Notes under the pieces: generated by a model
What the model was told of the DNA's origin: nothing
Databases searched by the model: none
What the model saw: only the letters and a program-made list of their open reading frames with translations
Assembly: GCF_900104955.1 (NCBI RefSeq)
Contig: NZ_FNSI01000001.1
Span: 406,001 to 470,000 of the forward strand
Length of the DNA stretch: 64,000 bases
DNA from: Beijerinckia sp. 28-YEA-48
Lineage (GTDB): Bacteria > Pseudomonadota > Alphaproteobacteria > Rhizobiales > Beijerinckiaceae
Reading direction: 5' to 3'
Part shown: positions 34,784-43,751 of the stretch, in pieces
How positions within the stretch are numbered: the first letter of the stretch is position 1
How the letters are laid out: each line of letters begins with the position of its first letter
Made by a program: the position numbers and the translations under genes

Positions 34784-35725
34784 ATGTCTTTCGATCAAAA
34801 TGCGCTTGAAAATGCCTTTGGTGTTTACGCAATCGCTGCTACGCCGTTTCATCCCGATGGTCGGCTCGACCTGGCTTCGGTCGCGACGATGACCGATTTC
34901 TATCTGCGCTGCGGCGTTTCCGGCCTGACCATTCTTGGCATCATGGGCGAAGCGCCGAAGCTTGATCCTGATGAATCCATGGCCGTGGTGAAAAGCGTTA
35001 TCGCGCATGCCGCAGGTATTCCGATCATTGTCGGCGTCTCTGCGCCGGGCTTTGCGGCCATGCGGGCTTTGGCGCGCTCGTCGATGGAGGCGGGGGCTGC
35101 CGGGGTGATGATCGCGCCGCCGCCGCATCTGCGCACCGACGATCAGATCATCACCTATTATCGCCAGGCGGCGGAGGCGATCGGCGCTGACGTGCCTTTC
35201 GTCATCCAGGACTATCCGCTGCTGCTTGGTGTGGTGATGACGCCGAAGGTCATTCGCCAGATCGTCATGGATCACCCCTCCTGCCGCATGCTCAAGCATG
35301 AGGACTGGCCGGGGCTGGAAAAGATCAGCACGCTGCGTGGCTTCGAAAAAGACGGGTCGATGCGGCGCACGCCGATCCTGTGCGGCAACGGTGGCCTGTT
35401 TCTCGATTTCGAGATGGACCGTGGGGCCGATGGTGCGATGACCGGTTATTGCTTTCCCGACATGCTGGTCGACGTGGTGCGTCTGGCTCGGGCGGGCGAG
35501 CGCGACAAGGCGCATGATCTCTTCGATGCGCATTTGCCGCTGGTGCGCTACGAGCAGCAGCAGGGCGTTGGCCTGGCGGTGCGCAAATATGTGCTGATGA
35601 AGCGCGGCGCCATCGCTTCCGATGCGCAACGTAAGCCCGGCAGCGCGCTCACCGCCCAGGCGCGGGCTGAGATCGATTATCTGCTGCAGCGCCTGGCCCG
35701 GCAAGATCCCCGCGCGGCCTTGTGA
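34784..35725 (+). CDS. DapA/NAL-family lyase
   Basis: The 313-residue protein belongs to the DHDPS/NAL family of Schiff-base aldolases: IAATPFHPDGRLD at the start, then GLTILGIMGEAPKLD, and the active-site Lys in MLKHEDWPG with the tyrosine in IQDYPLL. These enzymes cleave or form carbon bonds next to a 2-oxo acid. It is not likely to be the housekeeping lysine enzyme, because the core motif and the neighbours differ. With the adjacent RraA aldolase it probably processes a 2-oxo acid from the imported substrate. Confidence 0.8.
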   Translation: MSFDQNALENAFGVYAIAATPFHPDGRLDLASVATMTDFYLRCGVSGLTILGIMGEAPKLDPDESMAVVKSVIAHAAGIPIIVGVSAPGFAAMRALARSSMEAGAAGVMIAPPPHLRTDDQIITYYRQAAEAIGADVPFVIQDYPLLLGVVMTPKVIRQIVMDHPSCRMLKHEDWPGLEKISTLRGFEKDGSMRRTPILCGNGGLFLDFEMDRGADGAMTGYCFPDMLVDVVRLARAGERDKAHDLFDAHLPLVRYEQQQGVGLAVRKYVLMKRGAIASDAQRKPGSALTAQARAEIDYLLQRLARQDPRAAL

Positions 35726-35774
35726 CTGTCTCTTGGCGCGAATCAGCGGTAGATTCGCACCCGAGGACGAAACG

Positions 35775-37091
35775 ATGAGGATTGAACGCGCGGCGTTGGA
35801 ACAATCGGCCTCGGCTCCTGGCCGTGGGGCGGGTTGGTCTGCGCCGGCGGCCGAGGAGGCGGGATTGCCGCGTTTCTTTGGTCTGGCGCGGGCGGCCTTT
35901 GTGGTTTTCTGCATCGCCATCGTGCTGCGCGTGATGATCGGCGACGGCATCCTCAATCTGGTCGAGCGCTATACCAGCGAGGGTGGTAGCCTGATCGAAA
36001 AGATCCATCCGGCCGTCTATGTGATGCTGCTGTGTGGCTTCGTCATCTATGCAACGGTGGGGTTGCGCTTTCTGCCGCAAGAGCGTCCGGAAGTGCGCGC
36101 GTTCCTGATGTTGGCGGGGCTGTTGGCTCTGATCGGGACCATTAACATTCTGGTGGGCCGTGGTTCCTCGGCCGGCTATGTCATCGACAGTTATATTACG
36201 ACACTGCTGATCGCCGTCTTGCTCTATGCCATGCCGCACAGCTGGCGTGGGACGGTGGGCCTGTTGGTCATTGGCGCCATCGCCTTCAACTCCGCCTTCA
36301 TGATGCTCGAGTTTGGCCTTGGTCGGACTTTGGTACCGGCAGCGATGGAAGCAGCGGAATTCCGCCCCGCTGGCTTCCTTGGCACGCCGCTCACGGTGGG
36401 TGTGCTCAATCTTGCGACGGCGATCCTGGTGGTTTCCCTGCCGATCAACACATTGATCAAGGCGGGTACTATCGCGCTGTTGGTTTTGGGTATCCTCATT
36501 GCCGGCGCGCGCACCGCTATGCTGTTGACGAGCGTGGTGATCCCGGTGGCGCTCGTCCTTGCTGCCTGGCAGCGGCGCTCCGGAATGAGTGCGGGCGTAA
36601 CGGCAGTGACGATCCTGCTGGTGGCGATTATCGCTGGCCCGCTCATCTTCGTCGCCGCCAACGAACTCGGCTTTCTGGCGCGCTTCCAGAGCGGCTATAT
36701 CGACGACAGTGCCCAGACGCGCATCGAAATCTACCGTGTGTTCGACTATGTGAGCTGGAAAGAGATTCTGTTCGGCAGCGATCTGCTGACGCTGAAGAAA
36801 ATCGTCAACGATAAGCTCGGCATTCAGTTCATCGAGAGCGCAATTGTCTTTTTTATATTCGATTTTGGCCTGATCGGCTTTATCGCTTTTTCGATTTTGT
36901 TCGGCTGGCTGCTCTATGTGCTGAGCCGCGGTTCGCACATTCTGCTGCCGCTGGCGACGCTATGTTTTCTCGGGCTTGCTCTCACCAACAATACGCTGGC
37001 GACCAAAGTACCATCGCTTTTTGCGATGCTCGTCATGCTTATCGGTGTTCGGGCTATCCACCTGCGTAGCGACCGGGGGCAGCTCGACTGA
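35775..37091 (+). CDS. VpsF-like polysaccharide polymerase
   Basis: The 438-residue protein has about ten hydrophobic helices and the layout of VpsF/Wzy-type polymerases (long periplasmic loop about 205-345, GARTAMLLT at about 240-250). It would join lipid-linked repeat units into a polymer in the periplasm. It begins the exopolysaccharide locus on the + strand, facing the copolymerase gene. The 3' end overlaps the end of that gene by 132 bases. Confidence 0.7.
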   Translation: MRIERAALEQSASAPGRGAGWSAPAAEEAGLPRFFGLARAAFVVFCIAIVLRVMIGDGILNLVERYTSEGGSLIEKIHPAVYVMLLCGFVIYATVGLRFLPQERPEVRAFLMLAGLLALIGTINILVGRGSSAGYVIDSYITTLLIAVLLYAMPHSWRGTVGLLVIGAIAFNSAFMMLEFGLGRTLVPAAMEAAEFRPAGFLGTPLTVGVLNLATAILVVSLPINTLIKAGTIALLVLGILIAGARTAMLLTSVVIPVALVLAAWQRRSGMSAGVTAVTILLVAIIAGPLIFVAANELGFLARFQSGYIDDSAQTRIEIYRVFDYVSWKEILFGSDLLTLKKIVNDKLGIQFIESAIVFFIFDFGLIGFIAFSILFGWLLYVLSRGSHILLPLATLCFLGLALTNNTLATKVPSLFAMLVMLIGVRAIHLRSDRGQLD

Positions 37092-39308
37092 CGCTTGTGC
37101 TGGCGGTCGGTTGCCGGTGATTGACACCAGCTGCGGATGCAAGCTGCTAGCCCGGCTGACGGCGTCGAACACGGCTTCGATTTTCGTCGCGTCGGCCTCG
37201 TTGGCATCGGTGGCGATGATACAGTCGGACGCCGCTTCCGCCAGAAGTCCAATGAACGGATTGGAGACAGCAAGGCCGGCGTCTATGACGAGCATGTTGA
37301 CGTTGGCGCATAGCCGTTCGAGCCGATCCACCAGGTCACGCCGCACTTCGCGGGACACGGGCTTGTCGTCCGCCATGGCGGCGGACAGGAGATGTGGCAG
37401 GCCATTGCGCTTCCACTGCACACTGCCTTCGATGTTCATACCCTGGTCGAGCTGGTCATAAAGGCCAGCCTTGCCGGCGGAACCGCTCAACTGCGACAGG
37501 CCCATTGTCGTGATGTCGCCATCGACGGCGATGACGTCGAGACCCTCCCAGGCGAAGCTGCTGGCAAGCGCCAGGCTGAATTCGCTGCCGATCTCGCTAT
37601 CGTCGACGGAGCAGACGAGGATAATGCGCAGCGGGTCATCCGGCGCGAGGCGTTTGATGAGGCCGGCGACTTCGTTCAAAGCCGGCGGTGGGGCCAGGGC
37701 GCGCTGGAATTTGCGCTTCGCTACGTATTGATGGACGTAAGCGCGATCGATTTCTGCGAAAATCGGAATCGTCGTGCGCTGTGTCTGCTTCAGGAGGGGC
37801 GCGCCCGGTCGCGGCCTAGAGCCGCTTACCGCGCCGCCTGCTGCACCACTTGCTGCACCGCCTGCCACACTGGCTGCGAAGAAATGCGTCAGCAAGGCCA
37901 GGCCGACGCCAAGCGGCAAGCCGGCAATGCCGCCGAGAATGGTGAGCATCGGCGCCGAAAGGCCGGTCGGCGCTGCCGGCTCGTTGGCCGGGGAGATGAT
38001 GCGCGTCTGATTGGGCTGGAAGCCCGCCTGCTCGGTGATTTCCCGAGCGCGAACCAAGAATTGTTCATAGACCTTGCGGTTGGCGTCGGCGGCGCGTTCA
38101 AGTTCACGGATGCCGATGAGCGATTGGCCAGCGTCGGTGGTTGCCTTTTGGGTTCGGTCGAGCTGGGCGACGATGGCCTTCTCGTTGTTGAGTGATTGGG
38201 TGAGTTCAAGTTCAGCCGCTTGCCTGCGCCGCGCGACTTCCTGATCGATGGCGCGTCTCGCTTCGGCGACGCGGGCGGTCGCGGTCGCCAGTTCCGGATG
38301 CCGCGGACCCAGGCTCTGGCGTAAATCATTTTCCTGCCGGGTCGCTTCAGCGAGGCGCAGGCGCAATTGCACGATGGCGGCGGAATCGAGCACTTCGGCC
38401 GCTGCTTCTTGCGAGGCGCGGCTGCCGAGGCTGCGGATCTGGTCGACCCGGGCGCGGGCGCGAGCGGTGCGGCCGCGCGCTATGTTGAGCTGGGTAGTGA
38501 GTTCGCCAGCATCTTGGTCGAGCGTCAGTTTGCCGTTGGAAAAGACGAGGTTGTTCTTGGCCTTGTAGTCCTCGACCCGCTTTTCCGCAGCTTCCACTTG
38601 GGTGCGTAGATCCTTCAGGCGCGCAGCAACTTCCTCGCCGAGACGCTTGGTGACGAGTTGGCGGGTGTTGACCTGTTCGTCGATATAGGCTTCCGAGACA
38701 GCCTGGGCGAGGCGTGCCGCCTTTTGCGGTGTGCTGGCGGCGACAGCGACGTCGACGACGAAGCTGCGTTCCGAACGCCGCACGGTCAGCGCCTTTTCTA
38801 GAACGGCGGCGGCCATCGCTTCCGGATCGGCGGTGCCTGCGGGCCGTCCCAGAACCATTGCGCGCAAGCGGCCGAGAAGGCCGGGGCGTGGCACGTAATC
38901 GGGATCGTTGGTGAGATGCTCGCGATCGACGACCGTGTGCAGCACCGCATTGGACGTTAGAATGCGAAGCTGGCTTTCGAGGTCGGCATTCAGAGTATCG
39001 GCGTTTTCAAAACGCTGGTTGATGTCGCCCTCGATCACCTTGAGGCCGCGCGTGTCGATCAGCAATTGGGTCGTGGCGATATAGCGCTTTGGTGCGGTGA
39101 GGCCGTAAATGCCGGCCGCGATGGCCAGAGCGGCGACGCAGAAGGCGATCAGCGGCCAGCGGAGCCGCAGGATATGGAGCAGTTCGCGCAGTTCGAAGAT
39201 CGGGGCTGGTGCGGACGCGGCAGCCGTCCGCACAGGTGCGGCGTCGGCTCGCGTGGCGCGAAACCAATCCTTCGCACCCAGATAGGCCGGCCCATATCTG
39301 TCATCCAT
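36960..39308 (-). CDS. Wzc/GumC-like polysaccharide copolymerase with degenerate kinase domain
   Basis: The 782-residue protein has a first TM segment at about 49-70 (WPLIAFCVAALAIAAGIYGL), a Wzz domain and long coiled-coil (about 190-420), a second TM near 460-485, and a C-terminal P-loop-type domain (about 550-735). The Walker A position reads VCSVDDSEIGSEFS with no GKS/T, so ATP binding is in doubt; Walker A'-like DVIAVDGDI and B-like MLVIDAG are still visible. The C-terminus has one Tyr (RWYFG) and no Tyr cluster. It probably sets chain length but may not be a working tyrosine kinase. Last gene of the minus-strand operon. Confidence 0.8.
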   Translation of the reverse strand: MDDRYGPAYLGAKDWFRATRADAAPVRTAAASAPAPIFELRELLHILRLRWPLIAFCVAALAIAAGIYGLTAPKRYIATTQLLIDTRGLKVIEGDINQRFENADTLNADLESQLRILTSNAVLHTVVDREHLTNDPDYVPRPGLLGRLRAMVLGRPAGTADPEAMAAAVLEKALTVRRSERSFVVDVAVAASTPQKAARLAQAVSEAYIDEQVNTRQLVTKRLGEEVAARLKDLRTQVEAAEKRVEDYKAKNNLVFSNGKLTLDQDAGELTTQLNIARGRTARARARVDQIRSLGSRASQEAAAEVLDSAAIVQLRLRLAEATRQENDLRQSLGPRHPELATATARVAEARRAIDQEVARRRQAAELELTQSLNNEKAIVAQLDRTQKATTDAGQSLIGIRELERAADANRKVYEQFLVRAREITEQAGFQPNQTRIISPANEPAAPTGLSAPMLTILGGIAGLPLGVGLALLTHFFAASVAGGAASGAAGGAVSGSRPRPGAPLLKQTQRTTIPIFAEIDRAYVHQYVAKRKFQRALAPPPALNEVAGLIKRLAPDDPLRIILVCSVDDSEIGSEFSLALASSFAWEGLDVIAVDGDITTMGLSQLSGSAGKAGLYDQLDQGMNIEGSVQWKRNGLPHLLSAAMADDKPVSREVRRDLVDRLERLCANVNMLVIDAGLAVSNPFIGLLAEAASDCIIATDANEADATKIEAVFDAVSRASSLHPQLVSITGNRPPAQASVELPPVATQVDSPNTDKHDEHRKKRWYFGRQRIVGESKPEKT

Positions 39309-39399
39309 GGTCGAAACCGATGTCCGCGATTATCGTGAAAACGCCGATGGTTACGCGCCCCAGGCAATGGGGTCGTTAATAATCCAGAAAGGTTAATTT

Positions 39400-40602
39400 T
39401 TATTTCTGAATTACGTCGGAGACGGGGCGAACCGTGGCCGGGTCCAAGAGTACTGTCATGACGGCCTCAGCGGCCTCGGCCGAGCGGGGCCAGGCGTAGC
39501 GGGCCGCGTTATGACGGGCGGCGGCGGACAGGCGGCCGTAAAGGGCGTCGTCCTGGACAATGGCGCCGATGGCGTCGGCCAAGCCTGCCGGATCGCCCAG
39601 GCTAACCAGGAGCGAGCCTTCCGGGGCGACCTCGCGGAAGGCTGGAATGTCGGTGGCGATGACCGGCGTGCCACGATCCTGGGCCTCGATCAGGGGCAGG
39701 CCGAACCCCTCATAGCTGGAACAGGAGACCAGGGCGCGGGCCTTGCTCAGGATCGTGTCCAGCTCGGCATCGCCAATCGCCCCCAACGGGGTGATGAGGT
39801 CTGCGGCACTGGCCAACACGTGATCGGGGTCGCGGCCGACATGGTAGGCGGCGACCGGGGTACCGCGCTGGCGCAATTGGTTCAGCGCTTCGATCAACAG
39901 GCCGGCATTCTTGTTGGGCGTCAGATTGCCGAGCAGCAGGACATAGGGTTGGTGCAAGCTTGCGGGCAGGGGCGCTTGCGGCTCGAAATGCGCCATCACG
40001 CCGGCGCCGGGCACCAGCCGCGTCTTGTGCGCAGCGCCACGATGAAACCGCCGGACGTCGTTTTGCGTGTTGTGTGAGACGCAAGCAATAGCGTCGGCGC
40101 CGCGTGCGGCGAGGCCGAAGAACAGCGACCACCACAGGCGATGGCGGAAGCCATACATCTGCGGCAGGGTCTTCATGTAAAGATCATGCGCCGTAACGAC
40201 GGTCGGAACGCCGGCTGTCGGAGGACACATCGGGTTGATCGCGTAGACGAGGCTGGCGCCTGTCGTCGCTACCGCCTGGCGCAGCATGGTACGCTGGCGC
40301 AGGTAATTCAGTGGTGTCGACTCGATCAAAGGAAAGGTCAGGACCTTTTCGAGCCGGGACGCGATCGATGCGGGCAGTTGTTCTGCGGTGAAAGTGGAGG
40401 CGAGCGCATAGCGATAGGTGCCGCGATCGAGCAGCGCCTCGATCAGGCCGAAAGCATAACGGGTGATGCCGGTGATGCGGTCCGCCGGTTCGACTAGATG
40501 ATTGACCAGAACAAGGGGACGGGCGGTGAATGTCCGCGGTGCGGGCGCGCTGGCCGAAGAGGGCGGTATGGTGATCGCACGGCTTTCGAAGGCGAGCGTC
40601 AT
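39400..40602 (-). CDS. Glycosyltransferase family 4 (GT-B)
   Basis: The 400-residue protein has a GT-B two-domain layout: an N-terminal domain with TGITRYAFGLIEALLDRG (the typical G-I-x-R-Y donor loop), and a C-terminal UDP-sugar region with LLLGNLTPNKNAGLLIEALN and SSYEGFGLPLIEAQDRGTPV trimmed to SSYEGFGLPLIEAQ, the E-x7-E motif. It adds one sugar in the repeat unit. Start at 40602 overlaps the flippase stop by 4 bases. An open frame upstream to 40884 lies in the flippase and is not used. Confidence 0.88.
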   Translation of the reverse strand: MTLAFESRAITIPPSSASAPAPRTFTARPLVLVNHLVEPADRITGITRYAFGLIEALLDRGTYRYALASTFTAEQLPASIASRLEKVLTFPLIESTPLNYLRQRTMLRQAVATTGASLVYAINPMCPPTAGVPTVVTAHDLYMKTLPQMYGFRHRLWWSLFFGLAARGADAIACVSHNTQNDVRRFHRGAAHKTRLVPGAGVMAHFEPQAPLPASLHQPYVLLLGNLTPNKNAGLLIEALNQLRQRGTPVAAYHVGRDPDHVLASAADLITPLGAIGDAELDTILSKARALVSCSSYEGFGLPLIEAQDRGTPVIATDIPAFREVAPEGSLLVSLGDPAGLADAIGAIVQDDALYGRLSAAARHNAARYAWPRSAEAAEAVMTVLLDPATVRPVSDVIQK

Positions 40603-42101
40603 GGCTGCTGCCCCGCGAACAGATGGTGCTCCCACGGGGCGGCGATGAAACGGCGCAGATCGAACCGAACGATCGCGACCAGCAAGGCGAAATAAGCGCC
40701 GCCGTAAATGACGCCGCCGACGACGAGTTGCAGCCAGGCGTTTTGCGGCAGCAGCGCCTGGGCCGCAAACACGATGGCGGTAGCTGTGATGGTGCAGGCA
40801 AAGACGCGCAGGATCGACTGCACGGGAATTTGGAACGGCCATAGTCCACGCGAGACCAATGCCGACGCGAGAACCGCGGCGCAACTGCCGATCATGAAGG
40901 ACACGGCGGCGCCGACTGGGCCGTACATTTTCACCAGGGTGATGGACAGGGCGAGTGTCGCCAATGAGACGCCGCTCAGATAGGCGAGCAGCAACCAGTT
41001 GCGTCCATAGGCATGGAAAATATTGTCGAAGACGACATGTTTGATGCCCAGAGCAACGGCGCCGATGGCAATAGGTCCAATGAGTTGGACCGCGATCGCA
41101 CGGTCAAAACTGGGCAGCACGCAATCGACGATGGGGCCTGCCAGCGCAATGCAGGCGCCGGCGGCGCCGAAGCCGAGGATGCAGCTCGCGACCAGATAGC
41201 CAGCGATCTTGCGGTCACCCTCGCCGCCTCGGTCCTGGGAGAGGAGCGCGGGAAAGGCTTGTTGATTGAGGGCGAAGAGAACGAGGTCGACCGGCTGCCG
41301 GGCGACGGCGGTGGCCGCCACATAAAGGCCCACCATGCTGGGGCCAAGCCAGGTTTGCAGGATCAGGCGATCGACCCAGCCGAACTGGAAGGTCAGCGCG
41401 GTGACGAGAATGGTCGGGATCGCGATGGCCTTGAACGTGCCGGCAGCGAGGTGTTTCGACAGGATTTGGCGGAAACTACCGCCCAACACGGGCAGGGAGA
41501 TCAGGATCGAGAGGCCGGCGGCCAGCGAAAAGGCGATGGCGGTATGGAAGAAGCTGCCCCAGCCGCCGAGAACGGTGCCAAACACCAAAACCAGCATGGC
41601 GACGCCGCGAATGCTTTCAACCAGGCCAAACAGGCCCTGCCGGTTCAGCGCCTGCAACAGGGTCAACACCAGGCGCAGGATGGCGAAATTGACCACATAG
41701 ATCGAGACCGCCACGCTCAATTCGAAGTCCGGTGCATCCGGCATGAGGGGCGCGATGAAACAGGTGGCGATGACGCCGATGAGGATCGTGCCGATGGCCA
41801 GGGTCGAAAAACTGAAGCGGGTTGTGGGCACCTCTGGTGCAGCCGGCGCGCTGCTCTGGACCGACTGGCGGATGAGCAACAGGCGGAACCAGTTCGCCGC
41901 CGTCATCTCGATGATTTCGCCGAGGGTGATGACGAGCGCGAACAGGCCGTAATTATGCAGGCCGATATAGGAGGGCAGCAGAATGAGGACCGCGAGGGTA
42001 GCCAGCCGCGAGCTCACGCTGCCTGACAGCGTGAACAGGTATTGAACGCGTTCAATGCGTTCGAACAAACCGTGGCGGCCTGAGATGAGGGCCATTGTCA
42101 T
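40599..42101 (-). CDS. Wzx-type polysaccharide flippase
   Basis: The 500-residue membrane protein has twelve to fourteen hydrophobic helices and belongs to the polysaccharide-transport superfamily (start YLFTLSGSVSSRLATLAVLI). It moves the lipid-linked repeat unit across the inner membrane. ATG at 42101 is two bases after the WecG-like stop; a second ATG at 42095 is also possible. A frame continuing upstream to 42290 overlaps the previous gene and has no start signal. It overlaps the glycosyltransferase start by four bases. Confidence 0.85.
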   Translation of the reverse strand: MTMALISGRHGLFERIERVQYLFTLSGSVSSRLATLAVLILLPSYIGLHNYGLFALVITLGEIIEMTAANWFRLLLIRQSVQSSAPAAPEVPTTRFSFSTLAIGTILIGVIATCFIAPLMPDAPDFELSVAVSIYVVNFAILRLVLTLLQALNRQGLFGLVESIRGVAMLVLVFGTVLGGWGSFFHTAIAFSLAAGLSILISLPVLGGSFRQILSKHLAAGTFKAIAIPTILVTALTFQFGWVDRLILQTWLGPSMVGLYVAATAVARQPVDLVLFALNQQAFPALLSQDRGGEGDRKIAGYLVASCILGFGAAGACIALAGPIVDCVLPSFDRAIAVQLIGPIAIGAVALGIKHVVFDNIFHAYGRNWLLLAYLSGVSLATLALSITLVKMYGPVGAAVSFMIGSCAAVLASALVSRGLWPFQIPVQSILRVFACTITATAIVFAAQALLPQNAWLQLVVGGVIYGGAYFALLVAIVRFDLRRFIAAPWEHHLFAGQQP

Positions 42102-42103
42102 GG

Positions 42104-42892
42104 TCAGCCACGCGGAGCGGGCTTGCCTCCTACATTCGGCAGGTTGGAACGGGAGCGTGCCAGCGTGCGCGCTATCATATCCTTCACCAACAGGCCCGCG
42201 AAGATAGTATTGGTCGTTAGGTAACGTTTCCACATACGCCGGGGCTCTTGCAAGAGCCGATAGAGCCATTCGAAGCCGGATTTCTGCCAAGCGATGGGCG
42301 CGCGCTGCACGAGCCCGGCGGCGACATCCAGAGTCCCACCAATGCCCATCACGAAGGGCACGTTCATTTCGGTGCGGTAGGCGGCCATGAACCGTTCTTT
42401 CATCGGGGTCGGCATGGCCAGGAACAGGCAGTCGGGCTTGGCGGCCTTGATTGCATCGACGATTTCGCGCTCACGGCCCTTGAAGTAGCCATTTTGACGG
42501 CCAGCGATCTGGAGGGTCGGATGGCGCGCTTCGATCCGGCGGCAGGCTTCCGACAGCACTTCTTCGGTGGCGCCGAGCAGATAGGGGCGAAAGCCCTGGG
42601 CGGCGCAGGCGGTCATCAGGTGATCGAAAAGGTCGACGCCGGTGACGCGCGGGACATTGCCGTGACCGGCGAGTTTGAGCGCCAGCGCGATGCCGGCGCC
42701 ATCGATGCCGATGATGTCGGCTTGGCGCACGTCGCGGTCGAGCTCTTCGTTGGAGCGTGCCGACACGAGTTTGGCGACGTTCAGCGCCACATGTTGCACA
42801 GGCTGGCGCTCGCGCATGGCGGTGGTCGCCGCGTTGATCGTCTCGTCAAGGGTCAGGATATCGACCGGGCAGTTCAGAACCGTCGTGCGCAT
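42104..42892 (-). CDS. WecG/TagA/CpsF-family glycosyltransferase
   Basis: The 262-residue protein (start MRTTVLNCPVDILTLDETIN) has the family core: NVAKLVSARSNEEL, then DIIGIDGAGIALALKLAG and the ending GFEWLYRLLQEPRRMWKRYL. Family members move an N-acetylmannosaminuronic-acid-type sugar, or Glc, onto a lipid-linked acceptor at the inner membrane. It is one step of repeat-unit synthesis. The upstream methyltransferase stop lies 7 bases before its start. Confidence 0.88.
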   Translation of the reverse strand: MRTTVLNCPVDILTLDETINAATTAMRERQPVQHVALNVAKLVSARSNEELDRDVRQADIIGIDGAGIALALKLAGHGNVPRVTGVDLFDHLMTACAAQGFRPYLLGATEEVLSEACRRIEARHPTLQIAGRQNGYFKGREREIVDAIKAAKPDCLFLAMPTPMKERFMAAYRTEMNVPFVMGIGGTLDVAAGLVQRAPIAWQKSGFEWLYRLLQEPRRMWKRYLTTNTIFAGLLVKDMIARTLARSRSNLPNVGGKPAPRG

Positions 42893-42899
42893 GCTGAGC

Positions 42900-43751
42900 C
42901 TATTTTTCCATAACCGCGACGCATTCGCCGCAATAGCGGCGCAGGCTGGGGAACGCGCCGAGCAGGACATCGTCAGCGCCTTTGAGTGCGCGCAAGCCGG
43001 CGCGTACCACCGGATTGCCGGTATGGGCTTGGACGATCCGCTTGCCCATGAACAAGAGCGACATCTGTTCGAGCCGATAGGAGCGAAAACCTTTGCTGAA
43101 ATCGGCGATATCGGCGGGCTCGAGAATGACGTCGCCCTTGGCTTCTTCACCACGCATGCTGACCTTGCGCATCATATCGAGAACGGCATTGCCGCGCAGG
43201 GTTTCGCTGATGATCACTTGACCGCCGGGCTTCAGCACGCGCAGCGTTTCCTCACGCACACCCGGGTATTTGATGGCGTGATGCAGGACTTCGTGGAAGA
43301 GGATGATGTCGAATTCCTCATCCGCATAGGGCATGGCTGTCGCATTGGCGACCTCGAACCGGCAGGTGTCGGCGACGCCATTCTCACGCGCCAGTGCATT
43401 GCCAGCCTCGACGCCGACCGGCGACAAGTCGAAGCCGCGCACGTCAGCGCCTTTCAGCGCGAAAAAAACACCATACTGACCGATGCCACTGCCGACATCG
43501 AGAACCTTCTCGCCCTTGAGATTGTCGACATCCATCAACTCGAAAACCCGCCGCGTGCGGTGACCGCGATCGGGACGGGCTCCCGGTTTGAAACAGTAGT
43601 CTTCCCATTTCAGTACATGAGCAGGATCGATCCGGCGCGAGCGCTGGCCGAAGGGCATCATACCGTCATAGACACGGTCATGTTCCTCGCGCTCGATGCG
43701 CTCCCATTCATCGGGGGAAATCGCATTGATATCAGCAGGACTGGCACTCAT
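42900..43751 (-). CDS. Class I SAM-dependent methyltransferase
   Basis: The 283-residue protein has motif I VLDVGSGIGQYGVF (about residue 86), the acidic end of beta2 (GFDLSP), motif with ANATAMPYADEEFDIILFHEVLHH trimmed to FDIILFHEVLHH, and LRVLKPGGQVIIS. It is a methyltransferase of the UbiE/Coq-like general class, here in an exopolysaccharide operon, so it probably methylates a sugar or an activated group. Start shares one base with the CapK stop (TAATG). Confidence 0.85.
   Translation of the reverse strand: MSASPADINAISPDEWERIEREEHDRVYDGMMPFGQRSRRIDPAHVLKWEDYCFKPGARPDRGHRTRRVFELMDVDNLKGEKVLDVGSGIGQYGVFFALKGADVRGFDLSPVGVEAGNALARENGVADTCRFEVANATAMPYADEEFDIILFHEVLHHAIKYPGVREETLRVLKPGGQVIISETLRGNAVLDMMRKVSMRGEEAKGDVILEPADIADFSKGFRSYRLEQMSLLFMGKRIVQAHTGNPVVRAGLRALKGADDVLLGAFPSLRRYCGECVAVMEK

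Noticed and set aside
40602-40884. 5' extension of the glycosyltransferase frame
   Set aside because: It lies within the flippase gene and has no coding character; the start at 40602 has the coupled ATGA overlap.
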